The notes under the pieces: model-generated
The model's database searches: none
The model's input: the letters and a program-made list of their open reading frames with translations, nothing else
Told to the model about the DNA's origin: nothing
Assembly: GCA_002508315.1 (NCBI GenBank)
Contig: DAHE01000043.1
Coordinates: 1-64,000 of the forward strand
DNA length: 64,000 nt
Direction of reading: 5' to 3'
DNA from: Thermocladium sp. UBA166
GTDB taxonomy: Archaea > Thermoproteota > Thermoprotei > Thermoproteales > Thermocladiaceae
Part shown: in pieces, positions 51,856 through 60,556 of the stretch
Layout: each line of letters opens with the position of its first letter
Numbering within the stretch: the first letter of the stretch is position 1
Program-made: the position numbers and the translations under genes

Positions 51856-53109
51856 GTGCAGGATTCGATCGATTTAGGGGAGGAGGAGGTATTGCGGAAA
51901 TTGGTTGATGACAAGATTCGCCTCCATGAATTGGATAAGGCATTGGGGGATTCAAATAAAGCCACGAGGCTTAGGCGGCTTTATCTGGAGCGAAAGTTGG
52001 GCGTAGATTTGAGCAATATGGGCTCCTCCATAATAGATTTCAATTCAGTTGTTGGCCGCAATGCTGAGAACACGATAGGCGCCATTCAAGTTCCCGTCGG
52101 CGTGGCTGGTCCCTTATTAATTCATGGGTCTCAGGTTAATGGAAGTGTATTCGTGCCCTTGGCCACCACAGAGGGCGCATTAATAGCATCGGTTAATAGG
52201 GGCGCCAAGGTGGTAACTGAGAATGGCGGTGCATCCAGCTTTGTGTTGAGGAATGAAATGACGCGGGCCCCCGTCTTCAAGCTAAGCAGTGCATCCTCTG
52301 CCTTGGAGTTCATAAAGTGGGTGGAGGCCAATGTAGACGCCATAAAACGCGAGGCGGAGTCGACCAGCAAGCACGTGAAGCTGCTGCGGGTAGATCCATT
52401 TATGGCTGGCAACAATGTCTGGCTGAGGTTTTCCTTCTTCACTGGGGATGCCATGGGCATGAATATGGCTACAATAGCCACGGATAAGGCCGCCAAGTTC
52501 ATAGTATCTAATTTCAGCGATGCCACCCTCGTGGCCCTGAGCGGGAATATGTGCGTTGATAAGAAGGCAAGCTCTGTGGATTTCTTATTGGGGAGGGGCA
52601 AGACCGTTGTCAGCGAGGCCTTCATAAAGCTGGACTATCTCAGGGAGAGGTTAGGCCTATCTCCATCCGATGTAGTCGACGTGAATAATAGGAAGAATCT
52701 GCTTGGGTCAGCCATGTCTCACTCCTACGGATTTAATGCGCACTTTGCTAACATAATAACGGCCATTTTCATCGCTACTGGTCAGGATGTCGCCCAAGTG
52801 GTGGAGTCAAGCATGGGAATAACGTGGGCCGAGGATCGCGGGAATGGGCTTTACTTCTCAGTGACGCTTCCCAGCATGGAGGTGGGAACGGTGGGGGGTG
52901 GAACCATGCTCCCGACGCAGAGGGAGGCGCTTAGGTTGCTGGGGGTGGAGGGCGGCGGCTCTCCTCCGGGTAGTAATTCCGTGAAGTTTGCCGAAATAGT
53001 GGGTGCGGCGGTTCTAGCGGGCGAGTTGAATTTAGTGCTTGCGCTGGCGCGGCAGGAGCTGGCGGCGGCGCATGATATGTTGGGTAGGGCTGGGAGGGGT
53101 CAGAAGTAA
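51856..53109 (+). CDS. hmgA: hydroxymethylglutaryl-CoA reductase (class I)
   Basis: 417 aa, NADPH-dependent reduction of HMG-CoA to mevalonate for isoprenoid lipids. ENTIGAIQVPVGVAGPL, the catalytic Glu in ATTEGALIASVNRG, DAMGMNM for cofactor binding, GTVGGGTMLPTQ and the catalytic His in AAAHDMLGRAGRG are present. Length and motifs match the archaeal class I form. GTG start chosen from promoter spacing. It lies in a separate unit from the thiolase-HMGS operon. Confidence 0.94.
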   Translation: MQDSIDLGEEEVLRKLVDDKIRLHELDKALGDSNKATRLRRLYLERKLGVDLSNMGSSIIDFNSVVGRNAENTIGAIQVPVGVAGPLLIHGSQVNGSVFVPLATTEGALIASVNRGAKVVTENGGASSFVLRNEMTRAPVFKLSSASSALEFIKWVEANVDAIKREAESTSKHVKLLRVDPFMAGNNVWLRFSFFTGDAMGMNMATIATDKAAKFIVSNFSDATLVALSGNMCVDKKASSVDFLLGRGKTVVSEAFIKLDYLRERLGLSPSDVVDVNNRKNLLGSAMSHSYGFNAHFANIITAIFIATGQDVAQVVESSMGITWAEDRGNGLYFSVTLPSMEVGTVGGGTMLPTQREALRLLGVEGGGSPPGSNSVKFAEIVGAAVLAGELNLVLALARQELAAAHDMLGRAGRGQK

Positions 53110-53174
53110 TAAAAATAAAAGAAAAAACAAGATGGATTTTTAACCGGGAGGAATGCAATTACGTGTTCGCGGCT

Positions 53175-53582
53175 TTACTCTATATACTTCATTGACTTAA
53201 TTATGAATTGCCTTATTTTGGTCATGACGTTCTCAACGTGCCATATGGGGTTTACAAAGACTATTAGCCAGCCCTTGTCCGACATATTGAAGAAAGCGAC
53301 CTTAAAATTATTGTATTTTATTAGCAAGTATTGGAAGTTGCCGAGGAGATCATCGGAGACCTTTCGAGATCGCTGAACGAATTCTAGGAGGCTTAGAACG
53401 CCGCGGAAGGATTTAACGGTCAATGTATTTGGGAGATGGTGTAGGAGCGGGACATTTGATGAGTTAATTATGGCGGCGCCGACTATTACCTCGCCGTCTA
53501 TCAACTCTGTTAGCAAAAGTTTTTTAAGCTCCATTGAGGGCGTTGTTTCCGTCACCTTGTTATCCGGAGAGACGTAAATCAC
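53175..53582 (-). CDS. roadblock/LC7-like or longin-like small protein
   Basis: About 135 aa. The alternation VIVGAAIINSSNVPLLHHLP, then a helix LSLLEFVQRSRKVSDDLLG, then FQYLLIKYNNFKVAFFN and WLIVFVNPIWHVENVMTKI follows the roadblock/LC7 fold, which partners small GTPases (MglA-like) in bacteria and archaea. No GTPase gene is adjacent. The start could be TTG 53591, TTG 53585 or GTG 53582; GTG 53582 is 24 nt from a TATA element (53601-53610). Family assignment is moderate. Confidence 0.6.
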   Translation of the reverse strand: MIYVSPDNKVTETTPSMELKKLLLTELIDGEVIVGAAIINSSNVPLLHHLPNTLTVKSFRGVLSLLEFVQRSRKVSDDLLGNFQYLLIKYNNFKVAFFNMSDKGWLIVFVNPIWHVENVMTKIRQFIIKSMKYIE

Positions 53583-53700
53583 CAATGTCAAATCCCTAAA
53601 GTATATAATAGCGTGCGTATTTATAAATTTTTGCCCATTTATATAGGCCCACTACGCCGGTCCCATTGCTGAATTACCCCTCCCTCGCGTTTCCGGCAAG

Positions 53701-53710
53701 CCTTATAAAT
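53701..53710 (+). promoter_or_regulatory. TATA element for the 53731 gene
   Basis: CCTTATAAAT is centred 25 nt before GTG 53731. Confidence 0.5.
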
Positions 53711-53730
53711 ACGTCGCAGCCAGCAGCAGC

Positions 53731-54204
53731 GTGAAGCCATCGCACTTACTGATAATATTGGCATCCATAATATTGGCGTCCAGCATAATTATCGGCGCGC
53801 TATTTCCTGTGGAGTTGATGTTCTCAGTGGAGCCCAGGTATTGGTACGTCGTATACGTTGCGGGATCCATAATCGAGACTCAATCTGCGCCGCTCTATAT
53901 AATAATGTGGAGGATCTCATCACTTCTCTTTCTATCATGGCTATCCACGGTAATTATATATATAATAAAACCCTTAATCACGGCCGACGCCCTTTCCGTG
54001 ATTATAGGCCTGGCATTCATTGTTTTTAATTATCTTTATTTATTCACAATAGGGATCCCCATATCTTTCTATCCATTCATCATGATATTCCATACTATAG
54101 GCCATCCATTGACATATATAGATATGGGGCAGGTAATGGTAGTTTACGTGGCTTGGAGGATCTCATCGCTTAGAAGACGGGGCCTCCTACGCATAGCGCT
54201 CTAA
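53731..54204 (+). CDS. unknown integral membrane protein
   Basis: 157 aa with about four hydrophobic segments (residues about 5-25, 60-80, 86-108 and 112-140). The N-terminal segment could be an uncleaved signal; ETQSAPLYIIMWRIS and HTIGHPLTYIDMGQ are polar linkers. I recognise no family. It is a single gene with its own promoter; what follows is relic DNA. Confidence 0.65.
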   Translation: MKPSHLLIILASIILASSIIIGALFPVELMFSVEPRYWYVVYVAGSIIETQSAPLYIIMWRISSLLFLSWLSTVIIYIIKPLITADALSVIIGLAFIVFNYLYLFTIGIPISFYPFIMIFHTIGHPLTYIDMGQVMVVYVAWRISSLRRRGLLRIAL

Positions 54205-54358
54205 ACAATAACGTTAAGGACGCAAAAAGACCCCCTGATCACTTCTATTAACTAAGCATTTCCGCGCTCCGCCTAAACACCCCTCACATCTGGGATTTAA
54301 CCTGGGGGGTTGAGGGAGCGGGAGTCCCCTTCCGCGAGGACGGGAGTGGATAGCCTCC
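54205..54358. other. non-coding DNA before the 54359 relic
   Basis: The stretch includes GC-rich complementary segments AGTCCCCTTCCG and CGAGGACGGGAGT at 54321-54348, like the hairpin at IS605-type ends. No ORF was found. Confidence 0.3.
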
Positions 54359-54553
54359 ATGGAGGTTTTTATTATGGTTGGGGTGGGTTTCTTAGGCTCT
54401 GCTGTTGAAGCTGGCCCCTCACCCATGGGGCTGGGGTCGGGCCCGTTGGGGAAGGTCCTCTTAGCCCAATCGTGGGCGGCGATGGATCGAGGTTTTCCCA
54501 ATGAGGCAGGGAGTCCCCATAATGAGGTGGAGACGCCCGCCCAAGAGGATTGA
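54359..54553 (+). pseudogene. TnpB-like C-terminal relic
   Basis: A 64-codon plus-strand frame contains SAVEAGPSPMGLGSGPLG and ends MDRGFPNEAGSPHNEVETPAQED. The tail matches the style of the 41044 relic (EAGxPH), suggesting both derive from TnpB C-termini. No RuvC or zinc-ribbon region is left. The upstream hairpin at 54321-54348 is inverted relative to the usual layout, so rearrangement is likely. Confidence 0.4.
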
Positions 54554-54713
54554 GTAGTTCACGGCAACGATAGGCATTGCTTATTTCGGCGTAATTACTA
54601 CGAGGATCGAATTCCTTCTCCCATGCTAATTCAATAAAGTCAAGTTCACTGCCCCTTGTAATTCTGAAGATGGTGAACTCCCCTCCAGGAGCAAAATTAT
54701 CGCCGCTGGCCCT
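54545..54713 (-). pseudogene. decayed open frame of unknown origin
   Basis: After an in-frame TGA (54714-54716), the minus strand reads GDNFAPGGEFTIFRITRGSE and LDFIELAWEKEFDPRSNYAE without stops into the antisense of the TnpB-like relic. The residue mix is protein-like. An ATG two codons before the TGA could be the original start. No family recognised. Confidence 0.3.
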
Positions 54714-54760
54714 TCATGGCATAAGCAAGTCGGTGCGCCCGCTGGTCTTGTATCCTTAAA

Positions 54761-54770
54761 GTTTTTAACC
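54761..54770 (+). promoter_or_regulatory. TATA element of the exosome operon
   Basis: GTTTTTAACC is centred 25 nt before ATG 54791. Confidence 0.55.
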
Positions 54771-54790
54771 AATTCTATCTGTGCCCTGTT

Positions 54791-55522
54791 ATGGGTGGAA
54801 AATCGCCAGTTCCATTGCTGGTGGATGGCAAGAGGGTTGATGGTAGACTACCTGAGGATCACAGGTCAGTTACAATGCGCGTCGGCGTGTTGCCCAACGC
54901 AAGCGGTAGTGCATTGGTGGGTTATGGAAATACAGTGGTTCTAGCTGCAGTCTATGGTCCACGGGAGGCAATGCCGCGGCATATAGCCTTGCCTGACACA
55001 GGGGTTCTCAGGGTTAGGTATCATATGGCTCCCTTCAGCACCGACGAGAGGAAGAGCCCTGCCCCCACTAGAAGGGAGATAGAGATAAGCAAAGTAGTGA
55101 GGCAGGCATTGGAGCCCGTCATTTTCCTTGAGCAGTTCCCGAAGTCATCCATAGATGTGTTTCTGGAGGTGCTGCAGGCTGATGGCAGCACCAGGGTCAC
55201 GTCGATAACGGCGGCATCGCTTGCATTAGCGGATTCCGGCATACCGATGCGGGATTTAGTGGTTGGCGTATCCATTGGAAAAATAGGCGATACCGTGGTG
55301 GTAGATTTAAACAAGTTGGAGGATAATTACGGCGATGGAGACATGCCAATAGCCGTCGTGTACAGGAGGAGCTGGATAACATTGATGCAGGCGGATGGTT
55401 CTTGGACGGTGGAGGAGGTTAAGAAAGCCATTGGCTTGGCGTTTAGGGCCGCGGAGCCCATATATAAGATGGAGAGGGACACGTTGAAGGGTAGATACTC
55501 GGAGCAGGCGATAGTTTCATGA
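54791..55522 (+). CDS. rrp41: exosome complex exonuclease Rrp41
   Basis: 243 aa RNase PH-type phosphorolytic subunit, the catalytic member of the archaeal exosome ring. The region DGRLPEDHRSVTMRVG, the phosphate/RNA-binding RKSPAPTRREIEISKVVRQALEPVIF and the catalytic acidic patch VVDLNKLEDNYGDGDMPIAVV are present. It lacks an upstream Rrp4 gene, the usual first gene in this operon. Its stop overlaps Rrp42 by 4 bp. Confidence 0.94.
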   Translation: MGGKSPVPLLVDGKRVDGRLPEDHRSVTMRVGVLPNASGSALVGYGNTVVLAAVYGPREAMPRHIALPDTGVLRVRYHMAPFSTDERKSPAPTRREIEISKVVRQALEPVIFLEQFPKSSIDVFLEVLQADGSTRVTSITAASLALADSGIPMRDLVVGVSIGKIGDTVVVDLNKLEDNYGDGDMPIAVVYRRSWITLMQADGSWTVEEVKKAIGLAFRAAEPIYKMERDTLKGRYSEQAIVS

Positions 55523-56355
55523 GCTATCCATTTGAGGTAATTCCAAGCCTTCGCCGTGAGGCATTGATGAGGTTGATATCTGATGGGAAGAGATCGGATG
55601 GAAGGGGGTTGTATGACTACAGGCAAATAGACATAAAGGTAGGCTTGGTGAGGACGGCGGATGGAAGCGCGTTGGCCAGCATAGGTAACACTAAGGTAAT
55701 AGCCGGAGTTAAGTTCGAGTTGGGTAGGCCGTTTGAGGACACGCCGGGCGAGGGAAACCTGATAGTTAACTTGGAGACCCCGCCCCTCGCGTCTCCTACA
55801 TTTGAGCCTGGCCCCCCCGATGAGAATGCGATAGAGTTGGCGCGCGTGGTGGACAGGGCAATACGCCACAGCGGCTTCGTGGACATGTCGACCCTAGCCA
55901 TAGTTCAAGGCAAGTCAGTTTACGCGTTGTGGGTGGATGTCTACGTGTTGAACCATGATGGGAATTTAATGGATGCGTCACTGTTGGCTGCGGTAGCCGC
56001 ATTGGCAACTTCTCAAGTCCCCAAGTCGGTGATAGATGGAGACGTGGTTAAGCTGGATAAGTCAACTAAGGTTCCGCTCTCGGTTAACATGGATAAAATG
56101 CCGTTGACAGTCACGTTCAATAAAATAGGCAAGTACATACTGGCCGATGCGAATGTGGAGGAGGAGGTGCTCAGTGAGGGTAGGTTCACAGTCGCATTCA
56201 GTGGAGGCGATGTAGTGTCAATTCAGAAGTCTAGCGGTTTCTTCACTCCATTGGAGGTGGAGGATATGATGTCGCGTGGCTTGGAGCTATCAAAATCGAT
56301 AAGGGCTAAGGTGGTTGAATCCTTGGGAAATAGGCCGGAGTCCTTCATAATTTAG
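55519..56355 (+). CDS. rrp42: exosome complex component Rrp42
   Basis: 278 aa non-catalytic partner of Rrp41 in the hexameric ring. It carries the RNase PH fold (SDGKRSDGRGLYDYRQIDIKVG, ASIGNTKVIAGVKFELGRPFEDTPGEG, VYVLNHDGNLMDASLLAAVAAL) but lacks the Rrp41 active-site Asp pair. Start overlaps the preceding stop (ATGA). A T-run (GTTTTTAAAC) immediately follows and doubles as the aIF2-gamma promoter. Confidence 0.92.
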   Translation: MSYPFEVIPSLRREALMRLISDGKRSDGRGLYDYRQIDIKVGLVRTADGSALASIGNTKVIAGVKFELGRPFEDTPGEGNLIVNLETPPLASPTFEPGPPDENAIELARVVDRAIRHSGFVDMSTLAIVQGKSVYALWVDVYVLNHDGNLMDASLLAAVAALATSQVPKSVIDGDVVKLDKSTKVPLSVNMDKMPLTVTFNKIGKYILADANVEEEVLSEGRFTVAFSGGDVVSIQKSSGFFTPLEVEDMMSRGLELSKSIRAKVVESLGNRPESFII

Positions 56356-56360
56356 ATTTA

Positions 56361-56370
56361 GTTTTTAAAC
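56361..56370 (+). promoter_or_regulatory. TATA element for the aIF2-gamma gene
   Basis: GTTTTTAAAC is centred 28 nt before ATG 56394. Confidence 0.55.
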
Positions 56371-56393
56371 CCAAAACCGTAACCCACAGTAAA

Positions 56394-57617
56394 ATGGAGA
56401 ACTATACCTATCCAAATGCAATATTGATAACCGCTGGCCACGTGGATCATGGGAAGACCACGGTGGTGCACGCGCTCAGCGGCACGTGGGTTGCCAGGCA
56501 CAGCGAGGAACTTAAGAGGGCCATGACGATAAAGCTGGGGTATACAAGCGTTGATTTGGCCAAGTGTGACGGCGCTGAGTTCGGCGTTGCGCCTAAGTAT
56601 TTGGTGGAGAAGTGCCCCAATGGCGATATTCCTAGGCCTTATAGAAAGATATCGATGCTGGATGCGCCGGGGCATGAGGTGTTGATATCAACCATGATAA
56701 GCGGGGTGACTTTCGTGGATGCCATAATAATGATAATAGATGCCACAATGCCTGTCCCCCAGCCCCAGACTGAGGAGCATTTCTTGGCGGCCTCGGTCAT
56801 GGGAATAAATAACTTAATAATTGTGCAGAACAAAATAGACTTGGTTCAGAGGGATAAGGCGGTTGAGAATTATAAGCAGATCCAATCATTTATAAAAGGA
56901 ACGTGGGCCGAGGGCGCGCCAATAATACCGGTCTCTGCCCTTCATAAGGTTAACATAGATGCATTGGCAACGATCATAGATGAACGAGTCCCCCCTAAAT
57001 CTGCCGATGTTAATAAATCGCCGATAATGTACGTGTTGAGGAGCTTCAACGTTAATAGGCCGGGCACCCCCGCTGAGAAGTTGGTGGGCGGGGTCGTGGG
57101 CGGCTCATTGATACAGGGTAGATTAAGGGTGGGAGATGAGATAGAGATCAGGCCTGGCCTCAAGATGGGCAATGCCTACAAGCCCATAATCACAAAGGTG
57201 GTGAGCATAACAATGGATAACGTTCAACTAGATGAAGCTAGGCCGGGAGGATTAGTGGCGATAGGCACTCAACTGGATCCCGCATTAACTAAGGCTGATT
57301 CTCTTGTGGGCAGCGTGGTAGGTCATCCAAACGAGCTTTACCCGGTTTACTCCAGCGTAGTGCTGGATTACCACCAAATACAGAGGAGGGATGTGAAGGA
57401 TCAATTGAAGACGAATGATCAAGTCATGACGATAATAGGCTCCGCCTCCATACCTGGCATAATAAAGGGTATTAGGAATGGAAATGTAGAGATAGCCCTT
57501 CGCCGCGCCGTATGTGCTTCGCCTGGATCAAGGGCAGTCATCATAAAGCAAGTAGGAGGGCGGTGGCGCATAATTGGATGGGGAGCATTGGTAGATGGAC
57601 AAGCGATACTTAATTAA
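56394..57617 (+). CDS. translation initiation factor aIF2 subunit gamma
   Basis: 407 aa GTPase that binds initiator tRNA. G1 is AGHVDHGKTTVVHAL, switch I lies around AMTIKLGYTSVDLAKC, G3 is DAPGHEVLI and G4 is NKIDL. A zinc-knuckle-like pair (C61, C74 region: AKCDGAEFG ... EKCPNG) is reduced to two cysteines, where many archaeal members have four. Domains II and III follow (GGVVGGSLIQGRLRVGDEIEIRPG). The gene overlaps a PIN-domain gene by 23 bp. Confidence 0.94.
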   Translation: MENYTYPNAILITAGHVDHGKTTVVHALSGTWVARHSEELKRAMTIKLGYTSVDLAKCDGAEFGVAPKYLVEKCPNGDIPRPYRKISMLDAPGHEVLISTMISGVTFVDAIIMIIDATMPVPQPQTEEHFLAASVMGINNLIIVQNKIDLVQRDKAVENYKQIQSFIKGTWAEGAPIIPVSALHKVNIDALATIIDERVPPKSADVNKSPIMYVLRSFNVNRPGTPAEKLVGGVVGGSLIQGRLRVGDEIEIRPGLKMGNAYKPIITKVVSITMDNVQLDEARPGGLVAIGTQLDPALTKADSLVGSVVGHPNELYPVYSSVVLDYHQIQRRDVKDQLKTNDQVMTIIGSASIPGIIKGIRNGNVEIALRRAVCASPGSRAVIIKQVGGRWRIIGWGALVDGQAILN

Positions 57618-58002
57618 AATCCCCCTGGTATTATTCGACACGAGCGCATTGCTTCTATCGTTTAGAGAGGGAATTAACTTGCTTGATAGGGTGCCCGACA
57701 TGGTGGAGGGAACCTACGTGCCGGTGGTGACTCGGGCAGTTTTGGAGGAGTTGGATAAGCTTGCTAGATATGGCTCCCCCCGAATGAAGCATAGCGTGGA
57801 GGCCATTAGATCCATCATAAATGATAATTTCGCCGTGGCCGATGTAGGCGGCGATGCAGATGAGAGCATAATGAAGTTCTCCGCAGATCATAAATGCGTG
57901 GTGGTGACGTGCGATATGGAGCTCAAGCATAAATTGGAGAGAATGGGGATAGGAGTGATATATTTCAGAAAATCATCTAGAAGATTCGAGTCGAATTTTT
58001 AA
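57595..58002 (+). CDS. PIN-domain ribonuclease-like protein
   Basis: 135 aa. LVLFDTSALLLSFREG, LEELDKLARYG, ADESIMKFSADH and VVVTCDMELKHKLERMG give the conserved acidic residues of a PIN nuclease fold (first Asp, Glu, and two later Asp). It resembles the Fcf1/Utp24-like group often encoded next to aIF2-gamma and linked to rRNA processing, more than VapC toxins. No antitoxin-like partner is present. Confidence 0.82.
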   Translation: MDKRYLIKIPLVLFDTSALLLSFREGINLLDRVPDMVEGTYVPVVTRAVLEELDKLARYGSPRMKHSVEAIRSIINDNFAVADVGGDADESIMKFSADHKCVVVTCDMELKHKLERMGIGVIYFRKSSRRFESNF

Positions 58003-58088
58003 CCTTTCTAGATTGAGAGGGCGGAGTAATTCGCTTCATCGAATGCTCCGCATTAAAAAATAAAGTTAAAGCCGGAGTGGGGAGGGCA

Positions 58089-58934
58089 GTGATTAAAATG
58101 ATAATACGGCGATTGCACGCCAGGGAGGAATTAGAGGAGTTTGGACGCGTTGAGGAGAAGATATGGGGAGGTCAATCCCCTCCTCCGCCCGAGTTGCTTA
58201 GGGCAATTTCAGACAATGGTGGCCTAGTGCTTGGTGCATTCGATGGTGAAAGGATGATTGGGATACTGCTTGGATTTGTGGGGTTCAATAATGGAAGAAT
58301 ATATCACTACTCCCACCAGGCTGGGGTGCTGCGGGAGTATAGGGATAAGGGGGTTGGGTACATGTTGAAGATGGAGCAGCGCAGGGAGGTGTTGAGCATG
58401 GGAATAGACCTCATAATTTGGACCTTCAATCCATTGATGTCCAGGAATGCGTTCTTCAATGTCGGCAAGCTGGGCGCCGTGGTGAGGTGCTACATGGCGA
58501 ATTATTATGGGTCAATGAATGATGATCTAAACAGGGGGATCCCAACGGATAGGGTGATAGCGGAGTGGTGGGTGAACAGCAACCGTGTTAGTGGATGGAG
58601 GCCCGTGAAGGTCAATCCATTACTTGGAGGGAATATCGTGGAAACTGTCGTTGTTAAGAAAGGCAATGCCGCATTTAGAGTGCCTACCCGCGTAGTTAAG
58701 GTAGAGGGGGATCCCTTGCTCCTCGAAATACCGGCCGATATACTGGCAATCCGAGACTCGCTGGGATACGATGCGGTGAGCAGCTGGGTCAATGCCTACA
58801 GGGAAGCATTCGAGTACGTATTAAGTAATGACTACCATGTGACGGACGTGGTTAGGATGAATGATCGCTCCTTCTATGTATTAACCAAGGCGAGCGAAGG
58901 AATTGGGGAGCCAATCTGCCACGCCCCTCGCTAG
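58089..58934 (+). CDS. GNAT-like acyltransferase domain protein
   Basis: 281 aa. An N-terminal GNAT fold is suggested by IIRRLHAREELEEFGRVEEKIWGG, LVLGAFDGERMIGILLGF and the acetyl-CoA-binding VLREYRDKGVGYMLKMEQR. The long C-terminal part (about 150-280) is not recognised. Such proteins (COG3375-like) have unknown substrates. The start is GTG 58089 or ATG 58098; a T/A-rich element (TTAAAAAATAAAG at 58053-58065) is near the proper distance. Downstream gene is convergent. Confidence 0.72.
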   Translation: MIKMIIRRLHAREELEEFGRVEEKIWGGQSPPPPELLRAISDNGGLVLGAFDGERMIGILLGFVGFNNGRIYHYSHQAGVLREYRDKGVGYMLKMEQRREVLSMGIDLIIWTFNPLMSRNAFFNVGKLGAVVRCYMANYYGSMNDDLNRGIPTDRVIAEWWVNSNRVSGWRPVKVNPLLGGNIVETVVVKKGNAAFRVPTRVVKVEGDPLLLEIPADILAIRDSLGYDAVSSWVNAYREAFEYVLSNDYHVTDVVRMNDRSFYVLTKASEGIGEPICHAPR

Positions 58935-58980
58935 GAAATGAATCCCCACGAGCAACGCCGCGCCCCTCCAATGGGAGTTT

Positions 58981-59580
58981 CTATACTAGGGTGTAGGTAT
59001 CATCGCTGGAACTCCTCCTGCCTCCGAATGCCCTTATTATCAATCCCGGCGTTTTCATTAGGAGAGGCATATTAACCGTAATCCCAGCGGACTTAATTAT
59101 CTCGCTTGCCTCCTCGGAGCCCACCTCTATGCGTATCTTCTTGGCGCCTTGAAGCTTGCTCAGTATATCATGTATCTCCACTATGCTTCCCCCATATATA
59201 GGCCCTCCGCTGGTGGATATGGATACAATCAAGAAATCGGCGTTGCTTATTACCTCCCTGACCTTATCGGCGTACGCCGCGGGCTTCCTCAACAGCATCT
59301 CGAAGTTATCTATTGCGTACATGGAGGACCCATTTAGGGAGTTGGAGCAAGATATATCGTTTCCCCGCCTTAGATTGATTATATGTAGGCCATCAACCAT
59401 TGCGCTTAATTTCCTCAAGAGGAATGTCTTTCCAGTGCCGTATTCCCCCACCAATGCATATACGCCTCCTCCTCGCAATGCACGCCTCAATTCGTCGATT
59501 GCCATTCTGGCACTGCTCCCTATAAGCTCTTGCCTACGTATCTCCTCGCAGTCTACATCCTCGGCGAAGCCCAGAGCCAT
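58981..59580 (-). CDS. small AAA-type ATPase (orc1/cdc6- or archaeal-ATPase-like)
   Basis: 199 aa. Walker A ALVGEYGTGKTFLLRKLS (near residue 46) and a weak Walker B MYAIDNFEMLL are visible, followed by a sensor-like FLIVSISTSGG. The fold and size suggest a single AAA module without lid or winged-helix domain. It may be an archaeal signal-transducing or DNA-loading ATPase; I cannot tell which. It sits alone and is convergent with the acyltransferase gene. Confidence 0.65.
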   Translation of the reverse strand: MALGFAEDVDCEEIRRQELIGSSARMAIDELRRALRGGGVYALVGEYGTGKTFLLRKLSAMVDGLHIINLRRGNDISCSNSLNGSSMYAIDNFEMLLRKPAAYADKVREVISNADFLIVSISTSGGPIYGGSIVEIHDILSKLQGAKKIRIEVGSEEASEIIKSAGITVNMPLLMKTPGLIIRAFGGRRSSSDDTYTLV

Positions 59581-59734
59581 CGATTCATTCTATAAGGTGA
59601 ACAAATATAATTCAATCGATTAAAATAATTAAGTTGAGTGCTTATTCGTTGGTCTCTTCTTAATTGTTATCCAGTTATGCTTGGGATGCCGTTGCAATTA
59701 ATGCTGGAGTCATTCCTCGTTGTTTCACGGCAAA

Positions 59735-59744
59735 AGTTAAAAAT
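59735..59744 (+). promoter_or_regulatory. TATA element for GGGP synthase
   Basis: AGTTAAAAAT is centred 26 nt before ATG 59765. Confidence 0.5.
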
Positions 59745-59764
59745 TGCCATAAGTGAACCACTGG

Positions 59765-60556
59765 ATGACCATTTATGACTACTTGTTGGGCGAGCTGAGG
59801 AAATATGGATCTATACATTTAACATTGCTCGATCCTGATAAGATAGATATTGGCAAATTCGTGGAGCTTTCCAAGAACGCCGAGAAGAGCGGTTCATCCG
59901 CTGTAATGGTGGGAGGAAGCCTGGGCGTGAACGAGAAATTGCTGGACGAGTATTTGGAGGCAGCAAAGAGGGAAGTCGGTATACCGTTCATCTTATTTCC
60001 AGGAAATATAGCGGGGCTTAGCAGCAAGGCCGATGCGCTGTTCTATTTATCGGTATTAAACTCGCTGGATCCCTACTATATAATAGGGGCTCAGGTGCAA
60101 GCCTCAATATTGTTGGCTAAGCGTTATTCTTCCTTGGATGTGATATCGATGGCCTACATAATAGTAGGCGAGGGGGGAGCTGCGGGATACGTAAGCAATG
60201 CCCGCATGCTTCCATTCGAGCGCGACGATATAATAATAGCGTATGCCTTGGCCGCTAAGTACCTTGGTTTTAATGTGATATACCTGGAGGCCGGGTCAGG
60301 CGCGAAGGAACCCGTTAGGCCGAGCATATTGGCCAAGATGAAGCGATTAGTGGATAGGCCCATTATGGTTGGCGGCGGCATTAGGACGCCGGAGGTGGCG
60401 TATAGCATAGCATTGGCCGGCGCAGATATGATAGTTACGGGCACCGTCGTCGAGGAGTCCCCCTCCATGGTGCTCTCGGATATAGTTGATGCGGTTCATA
60501 GAGGCGGAATGGATAGGAAAAGCGGCTCCTCACGGAATGAGGAATCTAAGCAGTAA
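59765..60556 (+). CDS. geranylgeranylglyceryl phosphate synthase
   Basis: 263 aa TIM-barrel prenyltransferase that joins geranylgeranyl diphosphate to sn-glycerol-1-phosphate, the first committed step to archaeal ether lipids. SIHLTLLDPDKIDI, VMVGGSLGV, FILFPGNIAGLSSKADALFYL, YLEAGSGA and IMVGGGIRTPE are the family motifs for phosphate and substrate binding. GTG at 59753 gives four more residues. The 3' end overlaps the convergent Sec61-beta gene by 27 bp. Confidence 0.92.
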   Translation: MTIYDYLLGELRKYGSIHLTLLDPDKIDIGKFVELSKNAEKSGSSAVMVGGSLGVNEKLLDEYLEAAKREVGIPFILFPGNIAGLSSKADALFYLSVLNSLDPYYIIGAQVQASILLAKRYSSLDVISMAYIIVGEGGAAGYVSNARMLPFERDDIIIAYALAAKYLGFNVIYLEAGSGAKEPVRPSILAKMKRLVDRPIMVGGGIRTPEVAYSIALAGADMIVTGTVVEESPSMVLSDIVDAVHRGGMDRKSGSSRNEESKQ

